Shown piece after piece: positions 8,039 through 15,827 of a stretch of 64,000 nt of DNA. A program made the translations under genes and the position numbers. Origin of the DNA: Lachnospiraceae bacterium. GTDB lineage: Bacteria; Bacillota; Clostridia; Lachnospirales; Lachnospiraceae. The notes beneath the pieces are model-generated. The model ran no database searches and was not told where the DNA came from. It was given only the letters and a program-made list of their open reading frames with translations. Where the stretch lies: positions 1-64,000 of the forward strand of contig JAIDHX010000043.1 of assembly GCA_029053015.1 (NCBI GenBank). Direction: 5' to 3'. How positions within the stretch are numbered: position 1 is the stretch's first letter; each line of letters opens with the position of its first letter.

Positions 8039-8710
8039 ATGAGCTTAATTGAATTAAAAAATGCAGTAAAGGAATACGCTGCAGGAGATATTACAGTACG
8101 CGCATTGAACGATATTAACCTTACAGTGGAGCAGGGGGAGGTGATTGTCGTTTTGGGCGAAAGCGGTTCCGGAAAAAGCACCCTGCTTAATATTATGGGT
8201 GGGCTCGATGTTCTGACCGCAGGGGAAATTTTTTTAGAAGGAAAACCATATACGAATTTTAAGGATATAGAGATGTCAAAACTGCGCAGGCAGAAATTTG
8301 GATTTATATTTCAGTCCTACAATCTTCTTCCGCTGTTGACAATTTATGAGAATATAATTGCACCGCTTCTTTTGGATCAAAAGCGTGTGCAGCGAAAAGA
8401 TGTAGAAAAGTTAAGCGAAAGTCTTGGTATCAAAGAGCAGCTTGATAAATTTCCGAATCAGCTTTCAGGCGGGCAGCAGCAACGTGCCGCAATTGTACGG
8501 GCATTAATCAATCATCCCAAGGTGATTTTTGCAGACGAACCGACGGGCAATTTAGATAAAGATACCGGCGAGCAGGTTATAACCTGTCTGATTCATGCAG
8601 TAAAAGAGGAAGGTGCAACATTAGTCATGGTAACGCATAATGAAAAGCTTTCTTCCTATGCGGACAGAGTGATACGAATGGAGAACGGAAAAGAAATTGG
8701 ACAGAAATAA
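8039..8710 (+). CDS. ABC transporter ATP-binding protein, partner of the FtsX permease
   Basis: 223 residues, standard length for the LolD/MacB ATPase family. Walker A is GESGSGKS, the signature is LSGGQQQRAAIVRAL, Walker B is VIFADEPTGNLD, and the H-loop is VTHNE. It begins 2 bases after the permease stop and its end overlaps the start of the subtilisin-like gene, so expression is translationally coupled. It powers the neighbouring 831-residue permease. Confidence 0.92.
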   Translation: MSLIELKNAVKEYAAGDITVRALNDINLTVEQGEVIVVLGESGSGKSTLLNIMGGLDVLTAGEIFLEGKPYTNFKDIEMSKLRRQKFGFIFQSYNLLPLLTIYENIIAPLLLDQKRVQRKDVEKLSESLGIKEQLDKFPNQLSGGQQQRAAIVRALINHPKVIFADEPTGNLDKDTGEQVITCLIHAVKEEGATLVMVTHNEKLSSYADRVIRMENGKEIGQK

Positions 8711-9683
8711 AGAGTGGTATGACGTAGCCATTATTGACAGCGGCATTGGAGGATATTACAGACATTACAAGAATTACTATGCCGGACAGATTAATTTTAT
8801 TTTTGATGAACAGGGTGCCGGTAAAATATTTGAGGCAGAATATTTTACCGGCATACATGCATTTAAAGTACTGGGTGTAATGGAAAAATATAAAAATAAT
8901 ATCAAGTACAGATACCATAATTATAACATTGTAGATGAATATGGCAGAAGTTCCAGTCTTGCACTTTTGAGGGCATTGGAATATCTGCTGGAACAGGATG
9001 AGATCGACATTGTTGTTGCGTGTTTAAGCTATGACAGTATGGTTTATCATAATGAAATTCAGAAGTGCTGCTCAAGATTGAGAGAAAAAGGAAAGATAAT
9101 TTTTATAGCTGAAAATTATGATAATGATTCCATTTCAAATCATTTAGAAGATGTAATCATGGTAAAGAAGGGAATGTATAAAACCCCTGAAGAATATGGA
9201 ATAGAATTATGCGATGAGAAGAAAATCTATGGAAATATTCTTCCGGAGTTTGTTTTCATGGAGAGTGGAAGGTATGTGTTATTTGGTGGGACCAGTATGG
9301 CTACTGCTAAAATAGCCTCCATGCTCTCGACATTTTATTTACAGGGTGACTTGCAAAGAATTATTCATTCGGGCAGTTTACGTGAAATAAAAAATGAAAG
9401 CAGTATGGAGCATCCTTCTGAAAAGTGGATAGAGCAGGTGTGGAAAATGCTTGCAGTAATCTTGAAAGAAATGGGCGAACAATATAGGTTGGAAACAAAG
9501 TTGGATTGTACAACAATAGAGCTGCTAAGCCACAAAGAAAAATATGATATATTGATTGGTGGGCTAAGCAGATGGTGTACAGAGTGGAAGCTGGAGAAAA
9601 TAAATTATTATGATTTTGGAACGGTTTATTCGATTGCGCGATGGTTTGAAAAAAATGAAAGGAAATACACATATAATTTTTAA
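8697..9683 (+). CDS. Subtilisin (S8)-fold protein with the catalytic His replaced
   Basis: 328 residues, read from a TTG at 8697 inside the end of the ATPase gene; no ATG precedes the conserved core. The S8 landmarks are present: VAIIDSGIGG (catalytic Asp14), an ALEYLL helix, the oxyanion region FIAENYDN (Asn140) and FGGTSMATAKIA (Ser200). Where the GHGTHVA block should be, the sequence reads DEYGRSSSLAL, which puts Tyr82 in place of the catalytic His. There is no signal peptide, so it is cytoplasmic. S8 proteases in RiPP clusters remove leaders. With the triad incomplete, this one may instead be a binding or chaperone version of the fold, or use another base. The last 100 residues have no recognised domain. 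Confidence 0.72.
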   Translation: MDRNKEWYDVAIIDSGIGGYYRHYKNYYAGQINFIFDEQGAGKIFEAEYFTGIHAFKVLGVMEKYKNNIKYRYHNYNIVDEYGRSSSLALLRALEYLLEQDEIDIVVACLSYDSMVYHNEIQKCCSRLREKGKIIFIAENYDNDSISNHLEDVIMVKKGMYKTPEEYGIELCDEKKIYGNILPEFVFMESGRYVLFGGTSMATAKIASMLSTFYLQGDLQRIIHSGSLREIKNESSMEHPSEKWIEQVWKMLAVILKEMGEQYRLETKLDCTTIELLSHKEKYDILIGGLSRWCTEWKLEKINYYDFGTVYSIARWFEKNERKYTYNF

Positions 9684-11301
9684 CTATTTAAGAGGACATA
9701 TAAAATTATATGTTGGTTCTATTATCAGTTCTTTTTTGGTAATGATAATATCATATTCTTTACCTTATATACAGGCTGTGATTATAGATGACGGCATTTT
9801 GAGTTTGAATAGGCACATTTTAATATATGGAATGATAGTTTATTTTGGAATGTATTTTGTTCAATATGGATTTAACTATATAAATCAAAGAGTAACAATT
9901 AAATTGGAGCAAAACATTAATACACGTCTGACCTTGGATATTGTGGAATATTATTTACATTCAAGGGAATATGAGTTTAATGAACAGATGGGAAGTGATG
10001 TGGAGACACTCATTTCAAGAGATATCAATTTTTTTGTTAAATTTGTTATGAACATTGTACAAGAGACATTGATTAATTTCATTTCTTTCTTTATGGCAAT
10101 TACTGTACTAATAAAAATTAAAACGGAATTTGCAATAATCATTATAGTTATTCAGATTTTTTCATTAATTGCCAGATGCTTTTTTAATAAGATAATTAAA
10201 AAAAATAATAAAGCAACACATAAACTGGCAGTGAAATACAATGTTATATTAAATGAATATGCAAACAATATACGCAATCTGAAATTTTTAGGTGCAAATG
10301 ATTTTATAAATAGAAGAATGAAGAACATAAAGGAGGAGAGCAATGCGCAGGCAATAACGAATATGCAAACAAGATATCGGTTGAATGGACTGCTGGTATT
10401 TTTATCTCAGCTAACATCATGTACCATTATGGGTATTGGCGGTTTATTTGTAATTTCCGGAAACATATCGCTGGGTTTTTTAATGAGTTCACTGCAATAT
10501 TCGGACAGATGTGAGAGTGCATTAAAGAGTATTATGAATTTAAGTACCGAAATTGCATCGAATAGAGTGGAATATCAAAGAATTTTTGAGATTATATTAA
10601 AACAAGCTGAAAAGAAGCAGGTTAAATATACGGAAAAAAGGATTGAATTAATTACGGTCCGTAATCTAAATTTCTCGTATAATTCCTATCATGAAATTTT
10701 TAAAAATGTGAATCTACTCTTTCGTAAGGGAATATTGTATTACATTATCGGGGAAAGTGGGTCTGGAAAGACGACTTTGGCTAAACTTTTGATGGGTGAG
10801 TACAAAATTGAATCAGGGACAATTTTTTTGGATGATATGGACATTAATCAATGTCAGGTAGAACAATTGCAGCAGCTAATTACATGGGTTCCGAATGAAA
10901 CAATTATCTGGAATGACAGTATAAGAGAGAATATACTATGCGGAAGGCAATATGATGCGAAGACATATAATCAGGTTTGTAAAGATTGTGAAATAGAAGG
11001 TGTTGAAAATGAGTTGTCCGCATATAATGTTAGTTTAGGAGAGCGGGGGAGCTTTGTATCGGCAGGACAGAAACAAAGGATTGGTTTGGCACGTGCATTA
11101 ATTTCTTCAAAACCAATTATCATTATTGATGAAATAACTTCTAATTTGGATGAAGAAACAGAACTGCTGATTAAAAATAATATAGGGAAATACATACATG
11201 ATAGGATTATCATCATTATAACGCATAGTAAGGAATTTATTCGTGATGATGCTGTTGTATATGAGATAAAGGAGGGCATTATAAAACAAAAACAGGAATA
11301 G
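9655..11301 (+). CDS. ABC exporter, fused membrane and ATPase domains
   Basis: About 548 residues from the ATG at 9655; an in-frame ATG at 9610 is possible and overlaps the previous gene more. Residues 1-300 hold six membrane helices of the type I exporter fold. The ATPase half has Walker A GESGSGKT, signature VSAGQKQRIGLARAL (the Ser-Ala-Gly-Gln variant), Walker B IIIIDEITSNLD and an H-loop THS. The usual catalytic Glu after the Walker B Asp is present. There is no N-terminal C39 peptidase domain, so any leader must be cut by another enzyme. Low G+C and AT-rich codons in this gene, compared with its neighbours downstream, suggest acquired DNA. Likely exports the mature peptide. Confidence 0.85.
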   Translation: MKGNTHIIFNYLRGHIKLYVGSIISSFLVMIISYSLPYIQAVIIDDGILSLNRHILIYGMIVYFGMYFVQYGFNYINQRVTIKLEQNINTRLTLDIVEYYLHSREYEFNEQMGSDVETLISRDINFFVKFVMNIVQETLINFISFFMAITVLIKIKTEFAIIIIVIQIFSLIARCFFNKIIKKNNKATHKLAVKYNVILNEYANNIRNLKFLGANDFINRRMKNIKEESNAQAITNMQTRYRLNGLLVFLSQLTSCTIMGIGGLFVISGNISLGFLMSSLQYSDRCESALKSIMNLSTEIASNRVEYQRIFEIILKQAEKKQVKYTEKRIELITVRNLNFSYNSYHEIFKNVNLLFRKGILYYIIGESGSGKTTLAKLLMGEYKIESGTIFLDDMDINQCQVEQLQQLITWVPNETIIWNDSIRENILCGRQYDAKTYNQVCKDCEIEGVENELSAYNVSLGERGSFVSAGQKQRIGLARALISSKPIIIIDEITSNLDEETELLIKNNIGKYIHDRIIIIITHSKEFIRDDAVVYEIKEGIIKQKQE

Positions 11302-11309
11302 GAAAACAA

Positions 11310-11355
11310 TTCCCCGAATATAATGTAGAGATAAATCTACAGAAAATCGGGGAAT
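11310..11355 (+). promoter_or_regulatory. Nested hairpin between the peptide cluster and the DUF6128 gene
   Basis: TTCCCCGA pairs with TCGGGGAA over 8 bp and encloses a second hairpin, TGTAGA-GATAAA-TCTACA. The right arm holds the GGGGAA that serves as ribosome site for the ATG at 11359. Only AATTTTAT follows, so termination would be weak. It may end the upstream operon, hide the ribosome site of the next gene, or both. Confidence 0.5.
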
Positions 11356-11358
11356 TTT

Positions 11359-12744
11359 ATGGTGAAAACGGACAAGGACTTTTATGACAGGAAAATTGTG
11401 TATCTCGACTATCTCGAGAGAGGGGAAAAGGTTAAAAACGGCGGCTTTGTGAAATGGGAGGCAAGAGGCGGAACAAGCCGGATTCAGATACATATACGGG
11501 GCTTGTATTCGACGGACACTTTGCGTGGCGAGATTCAGCTTATTTCACGTCAAGATGTACATACGGCGGATAATGTGAAAATTGATTTTGGCTCGGGGGA
11601 ATATGTGGCAGTCTGGAAAAATGAGGATTTGGCGGGAACGGCAGTCAGCTACGAGGAATGTGACGGCGTTCAGATTAAACTCTCGGAAAACAGGCTGTTA
11701 ATCGGACAGTGGAGAAAGCGGGAAGCACTGCAGGAAAGCAAAGTGCCGGAAACGGAAAACAGGGCGGAAGAGGCAAAGGAAGTGGACGACGATATAACGG
11801 AAAGCGCAGAAATCACAGAGGCATCAGAAACGTTTGCTGAAGCGGAAGAGGGGACTGCGGAAAAAGAGAGTATGTCGGAAGCCTCTGCTGCAGCAGAAGC
11901 GGAAGAGTTGGAAAGTAAAAGTGTGCTGGAAGCAACTGCGGAAACGGAAGCGGAAGGGCTGGAAAGCAAAAGCGTGCCGGGAGCCTCTGCCGCAGCAGGA
12001 GCGGAAGAGCCGGAAGGTGAAAGTGTGCCGGAAGCCTCTGCCGAAATGGAAGCGGGAGCAGAAGAGCCGAAAAGTGAAAGTGTGCCGGAAGTTCAAGCCA
12101 GGGCCGAAGGGGAGACTGCGGAACCAAAAGCCATGTTGGAAGCGTCTGCTGCAATGGAAGAGAGAGAACAGGAACCAAAAGCCATGCCGGAAGCGTCTGT
12201 CAAAGTGTGGGAGAAACAGCCGAAAAAGGAAAGTGTGCCGGAAACGTCTGCCAGGGCAGAAGGGGGAACTGCGCAGCGAAAAAGTGCGCTGGAAATGCTT
12301 GCAGGAATGAACAGAGGAGAACCTGCAAGAAGAAAAGAGGCGAAATCGCCAGAGAAAAAAAGCAGACAGAATCCGCAGTGCAGGGACTTACTCTCCGGTG
12401 ACAAGTGGGAACAGCTTAACAAGCAGTATCCGCACATTCACCCTTTTGGCGACGCGCGCGAATATCTTTCCATTACACCGCGGGATTTTGTGATCTTGTC
12501 GCGAAAGTATCAGGAACTGGTGCAAAACAGCTTTTTGCTCCATGGATATTATAATTATGGGCATGTGATTTTGACAAGAATCAAGGAAAAGAATGGAGAG
12601 AGATTTTACCTCGGCGTTCCCGGCGTTTACTACACGCGGGAAAAGCAGGCAGCGCTTATGTTTGGTTTTGAAGGCTTTGAAGCCGGAACGGAGCGGGCAG
12701 TGGACGGCGGCTTTGGTTACTATATGAAGCAGGTGGACATCTGA
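11359..12744 (+). CDS. DUF6128-family protein with a Glu/Ala-rich repeat linker
   Basis: 461 residues. An N-terminal beta-rich domain (residues 1-120) and a C-terminal domain (from about 345: HPFGDAREYLSITPRDFVIL, then YYNYGHVILTR, LGVPGVYYTREKQAALM) match the Lachnospiraceae protein family named DUF6128. The two are joined by about 190 residues of acidic low complexity made of imperfect units of about 20 residues ending in variants of ESKSVPEASA. No signal peptide or membrane span. Function unknown. The linker is likely disordered and its length is expected to vary between strains. Confidence 0.75.
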   Translation: MVKTDKDFYDRKIVYLDYLERGEKVKNGGFVKWEARGGTSRIQIHIRGLYSTDTLRGEIQLISRQDVHTADNVKIDFGSGEYVAVWKNEDLAGTAVSYEECDGVQIKLSENRLLIGQWRKREALQESKVPETENRAEEAKEVDDDITESAEITEASETFAEAEEGTAEKESMSEASAAAEAEELESKSVLEATAETEAEGLESKSVPGASAAAGAEEPEGESVPEASAEMEAGAEEPKSESVPEVQARAEGETAEPKAMLEASAAMEEREQEPKAMPEASVKVWEKQPKKESVPETSARAEGGTAQRKSALEMLAGMNRGEPARRKEAKSPEKKSRQNPQCRDLLSGDKWEQLNKQYPHIHPFGDAREYLSITPRDFVILSRKYQELVQNSFLLHGYYNYGHVILTRIKEKNGERFYLGVPGVYYTREKQAALMFGFEGFEAGTERAVDGGFGYYMKQVDI

Positions 12745-12747
12745 AAA

Positions 12748-13635
12748 TCAGACTCCTTCCAAGTCAAAGGGCGGAATAAAGCTTTCGGAGGCGGTTTCGC
12801 CCTCCTGTATAAAACCATTTTCGATGCCGATGGACAGACAATAATCAACCAGCGCATTGTACTCTTTGTGTGATACCCGTCGGTTTAACTTTGGCATATC
12901 GGGGAAAGTGCGCATGGGCGTATACTGGTTCATAATACTGATATAAATATCATTATGATAGGTCTGATAGAGATAATCTACGACCTTTCTGGAATCAGCC
13001 AGATGCCCCGGCAGAAGCAGGTGGCGGACAATAACGCCGCGCTTCATCAGACCGGTTTCTTTGTCAAACACAGGCTTGCCGACCTGACGGAACATCTCGG
13101 CTATCGCAGCAGAGGCGGTTGAAAAATAGTCAGGTGCATTGGAATAGCGGGAGGAAAGTCTGGTGGACACATATTTACAATCGGGCAGATAGATATCGAT
13201 AAGACCCTCTAAAAGACGGAGGGTTTCTGCTTTTTCATAACCTCCCGTGTTGTAGACGATGGGCAGGGAAAGCCCGTCTGTTTTGGCTGTCTTGAGAGCA
13301 GAAACAATTTGCGGCACAAAATGAGTGGGCGTTACCAAATTGATATTGCAGGCGCCCTTTTTCTGCAGCTCTAAAAAAATGTCGGCGAGGCGCTCAGGGG
13401 TAATGATTTTCCCAGCGGCGCTTTCTGAGATGACGCTGTTCTGGCAGAAAATGCAGTGCAGAGGACAGCCGGAAAAAAAGACGGTTCCCGAGCCGGTATC
13501 GCCGGAGATACAGGGCTCCTCCCACATGTGCAGAGAGGCTCTTGCCACACGAAGGGAAGCGGTTTCCCCACAGTAGCCTTTCTGTCCGTTCTCACGATCT
13601 GCATTACATTCTCTGGGACATAGTCTGCAGCCCAT
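12748..13635 (-). CDS. PflX-like radical SAM protein (COG1313)
   Basis: 295 residues, homologous to pyruvate formate-lyase activating enzymes. The N-terminus has a Cys-rich stretch (CRLCPRECNADR, then GYCGE) seen in the PflX branch. The radical SAM motif is SGCPLHCIFCQNS (C-x3-C-x2-C), followed by NLVTPTHFVPQIV and YNTGGYE. The end of the protein carries GIENGFIQEG, also typical of the branch. It probably activates a glycyl-radical or related enzyme, but none is adjacent and the substrate is unknown. Start ATG 13635 follows AAGGAG. Convergent with the DUF6128 gene, 3 bases apart. Confidence 0.85.
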   Translation of the reverse strand: MGCRLCPRECNADRENGQKGYCGETASLRVARASLHMWEEPCISGDTGSGTVFFSGCPLHCIFCQNSVISESAAGKIITPERLADIFLELQKKGACNINLVTPTHFVPQIVSALKTAKTDGLSLPIVYNTGGYEKAETLRLLEGLIDIYLPDCKYVSTRLSSRYSNAPDYFSTASAAIAEMFRQVGKPVFDKETGLMKRGVIVRHLLLPGHLADSRKVVDYLYQTYHNDIYISIMNQYTPMRTFPDMPKLNRRVSHKEYNALVDYCLSIGIENGFIQEGETASESFIPPFDLEGV

Positions 13636-13730
13636 GCAGCTCCTTTCTGCGGCGTTCTGATTCTGCCGCTTTCCTCAAAACTTCTGTATAAGCGATTCCT
13701 ATTACATAAAAAGCCGCATATCCGGTTTTT

Positions 13731-13921
13731 GGTGGACACTCCTACGCGATACTCCCCCGCCGGCTCCGCCAGGCACCCTCGCGGCACATGAACGGTTCTG
13801 CTTAGTGCTGCTGTGTTCCCACCCTGACACGGTTCGCAGATGTCCATTGCGCAAGACCCAAACTTCATCACCGGAAAGAAGAGCCGCCATAGAAGCGCCC
13901 GCCAAAATCCGTATACGCGAC
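13731..13921 (-). ncRNA. ffs: Signal recognition particle RNA
   Basis: The minus strand contains the conserved SRP core in order: GUUUGGGUCUUGCGCAAUGG, GAACCGUGUCAGG, an apical stem GUG-GGAA-CAC with the GGAA tetraloop, AGCAGCACUAAGC, CAUGUGCCGCGAGGGUGCCU, and a 3' segment GGGGGAGUAUCGCGUAGGAG. This parallels the Bacillus RNA closely, with the apical UCC/GGA pairs changed to GUG/CAC as a compensated stem. It binds Ffh and targets membrane proteins. The 5' end is set from the promoter and the 3' end from the last complementary bases before an AT-rich hairpin; both are approximate. Confidence 0.93.
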
Positions 13922-13927
13922 TTTCTA

Positions 13928-13956
13928 AGTATAACGTGTTTGGCGGGCGCTGTCAA
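13928..13956 (-). promoter_or_regulatory. Promoter of the SRP RNA
   Basis: Minus strand TTGACA (13951-13956), 17-base spacer, TATACT (13928-13933), an almost perfect vegetative promoter. Predicted start of transcription is near 13921. Confidence 0.85.
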
Positions 13957-13992
13957 GCAATCAGATAGGTCCATTGAGAAAATCGGAAAAAG

Positions 13993-14022
13993 TTGACACA
14001 AAGAAGAGTTGTGAATTATAAT
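13993..14022 (+). promoter_or_regulatory. Promoter of the zinc-ribbon membrane protein gene
   Basis: TTGACA (13993-13998), 18-base spacer, TATAAT (14017-14022). It faces away from the SRP RNA promoter, making a divergent pair. Confidence 0.75.
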
Positions 14023-14084
14023 CAACGCATGAGATATATTTTGCATTGATTTGCACGCGCTGAGGCGCGCAGACGGGAGCAAGA

Positions 14085-14879
14085 ATGAAAGTAAAATGTG
14101 AGTTTTGCGACAACTATTTCGAGGACACGGAACCTGGCTGTCCTTATTGTGGAGGCGCCAATACGGCTGTGGGTAACCACAGATTTTCAAATGGTGTGCC
14201 TAAGACCATTGAAGAGTTGAAGCAATGGGCGGAGCAATGCAACGTACCGCTTGCTGAAATGAGGGTGTACATAGGCGATAATAATCATAGTCCCAAATGT
14301 ATAGGAATATACAGAGAGGGGCCGGATGTTATTGTTTATAAGAATAAGTCTGATGGAACGAGAGCGATACGGTATCAGGGGTCAGATGAAGCTTATGCGG
14401 TGAATGAGGTTTATCTTAAGATAAAAGAAATGATGGCTATGGCTGCTGCTGCAAAGCGGGCGCCGGGCAGCAACAACAGGGCGGCCTCTCACAGCGGATA
14501 TTCCGGAGAGCAAGGCAGTCCTTATAACGCCAATGGGAATAATAGAGCGGGCTCTGTGATAAGCGTCATAGCTATCATTATTATCATTATGGCTATGGCA
14601 GCAACGGTTCCGTCCTGTATAGGCGATATCGGTCGAGCTGTACAAGGCTATAGTTCAAGCAGTTATAGTTCCGGCTATCATTCCGGATATAATTCCAATA
14701 CCTCTAATTGGAATTATGATTACGACAATGATTCGGACAGTGGATGGGATTATGATTGGGGCTCGGACTGGGGCAATGATTCGAATAGTGGATGGGATTA
14801 TGATTGGGATTCCGACTGGGACTCTGATTACGGAGACTATGACTGGGACTTTGACTATGACTGGGACTCGGATTGGTAA
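14085..14879 (+). CDS. Zinc-ribbon membrane protein with an Asp/Trp/Tyr-rich tail
   Basis: 264 residues. The N-terminus is a four-Cys zinc ribbon (KCEFCDNYFEDTEPGCPYCGG). Next comes a domain of about 75 residues with no recognised family. One membrane segment lies around residues 160-182 (SVISVIAIIIIIMAMAATVP). The tail is Ser/Tyr/Gly-rich and then becomes repeats of DWDSDW and DYDWD, very acidic and aromatic. The tail would probably be extracytoplasmic. No function can be assigned. GGGAGCAAG precedes the ATG at 14085. Confidence 0.7.
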   Translation: MKVKCEFCDNYFEDTEPGCPYCGGANTAVGNHRFSNGVPKTIEELKQWAEQCNVPLAEMRVYIGDNNHSPKCIGIYREGPDVIVYKNKSDGTRAIRYQGSDEAYAVNEVYLKIKEMMAMAAAAKRAPGSNNRAASHSGYSGEQGSPYNANGNNRAGSVISVIAIIIIIMAMAATVPSCIGDIGRAVQGYSSSSYSSGYHSGYNSNTSNWNYDYDNDSDSGWDYDWGSDWGNDSNSGWDYDWDSDWDSDYGDYDWDFDYDWDSDW

Positions 14880-14948
14880 GATGTATTAATAAAATGGGTA
14901 TACTGAAAAATAAAACAAAACGCGCTTATGCGGCAGAATGGAGAAAAT

Positions 14949-15452
14949 ATGAATAAAAATGCATTTCGGAATCTTTCTTATGGCGTATATGTTATCAGCA
15001 CATGGGATAAAGGGAGGGTGACAGGCTGCACGGCAAACAGTGTGATGCAGATTACGTCTGAGCCTGCAACCGTGGCGGTCAGCATCAACCACGACAATTA
15101 CACGAATGCCTGCATACAGGATACCGGAAAATTTGCCGTATCCGTGTTGGGTGAACATTCAGAACCTTCCCTTATCGGCACTTTTGGCTTCCGCAGCGGA
15201 AGGGACTGTGACAAATTTGATGGTGTGGCGCATGAAGTAAAGAGCTATATGCCTGTGCTGTCGGACGCCTGCGCTTACATTGTCTGTGAGGTTATCGATA
15301 AGATGGAAACGGAGACGCATACCGTTTTTCTGGGCAAGGTGCTTGACTGCGATGTGCTGAAATCCGATACTGCCATGACCTACGCATATTATCACAATGT
15401 TATCAAAGGCAAAAGCCCTAAGACGGCGCCTACCTATCTGCCGGAGGAGTAG
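14949..15452 (+). CDS. Flavin reductase family protein (FMN-binding split barrel)
   Basis: 167 residues from the ATG at 14949, which sits behind GGAGAAAAT; an upstream in-frame ATG at 14928 lacks a site. The flavin reductase-like domain fills the protein: LSYGVYVISTWDKGRVTGCT, then ANSVMQITSEPATVAVSIN, FAVSVLGEH and DCDKFDGV. It should bind FMN and act as a flavoredoxin or NAD(P)H:flavin reductase in the cytoplasm. The electron partner is not encoded nearby. Confidence 0.85.
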   Translation: MNKNAFRNLSYGVYVISTWDKGRVTGCTANSVMQITSEPATVAVSINHDNYTNACIQDTGKFAVSVLGEHSEPSLIGTFGFRSGRDCDKFDGVAHEVKSYMPVLSDACAYIVCEVIDKMETETHTVFLGKVLDCDVLKSDTAMTYAYYHNVIKGKSPKTAPTYLPEE

Positions 15453-15458
15453 CGATTT

Positions 15459-15827
15459 AGTAAAAATCTCTATACAGTGAGAGGTTCCTTGTGTGTCCAG
15501 TGTAAGGTATTTTTACTGCTGATGTTCAGTTGGTTATTTCGTGCGGACGGCTCAATAGAAGCCGTCCTGTTTTTTTCTACTCTTGCATTTTATTCTGCTT
15601 TTTGAGCATTTCTTATCTTTTGTTGTCCTTTGATTTTAAGTTGCTCTTTCTGATATTTCCTCGGCAATATCTCGAAGTTTTTTCTGCAAGGCGTTAGTAT
15701 GGCTTCCTCTGTGTTTTCAATGCCAGCGTTGACAACTCTGTCCCTTGAGTGGTGATTGGAGACATGATAAAATAGAAATAACACTTTATAAGTGGCAAGA
15801 AATTACAAAAAAAGGGGGAACATGGAA
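15459..15827 (+). other. Gene-free interval with two inverted repeats and a possible relic
   Basis: AGTAAAAAT at 15459 pairs with ATTTTTACT near 15512 and encloses a small CTC/GAG hairpin, so about 60 bases could fold as one unit. A strong terminator follows at 15545. From 15590 to 15784 the minus strand has an open frame of 64 codons with no ribosome site; a different frame reads like a helical protein interrupted by stops. I take this as decayed coding DNA of unknown origin. Confidence 0.35.
15545..15577 (+). terminator. Intrinsic terminator after the flavin reductase gene
   Basis: GGACGGCT-CAATAGA-AGCCGTCC, an 8-bp perfect stem followed by TGTTTTTTT. Confidence 0.85.

Noticed and set aside
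11830-12300. A CRISPR-like or tandem-repeat array
   Set aside because: The repeats are in frame, imperfect and encode a Glu/Ala-rich linker inside the DUF6128 protein. There are no unique spacers.
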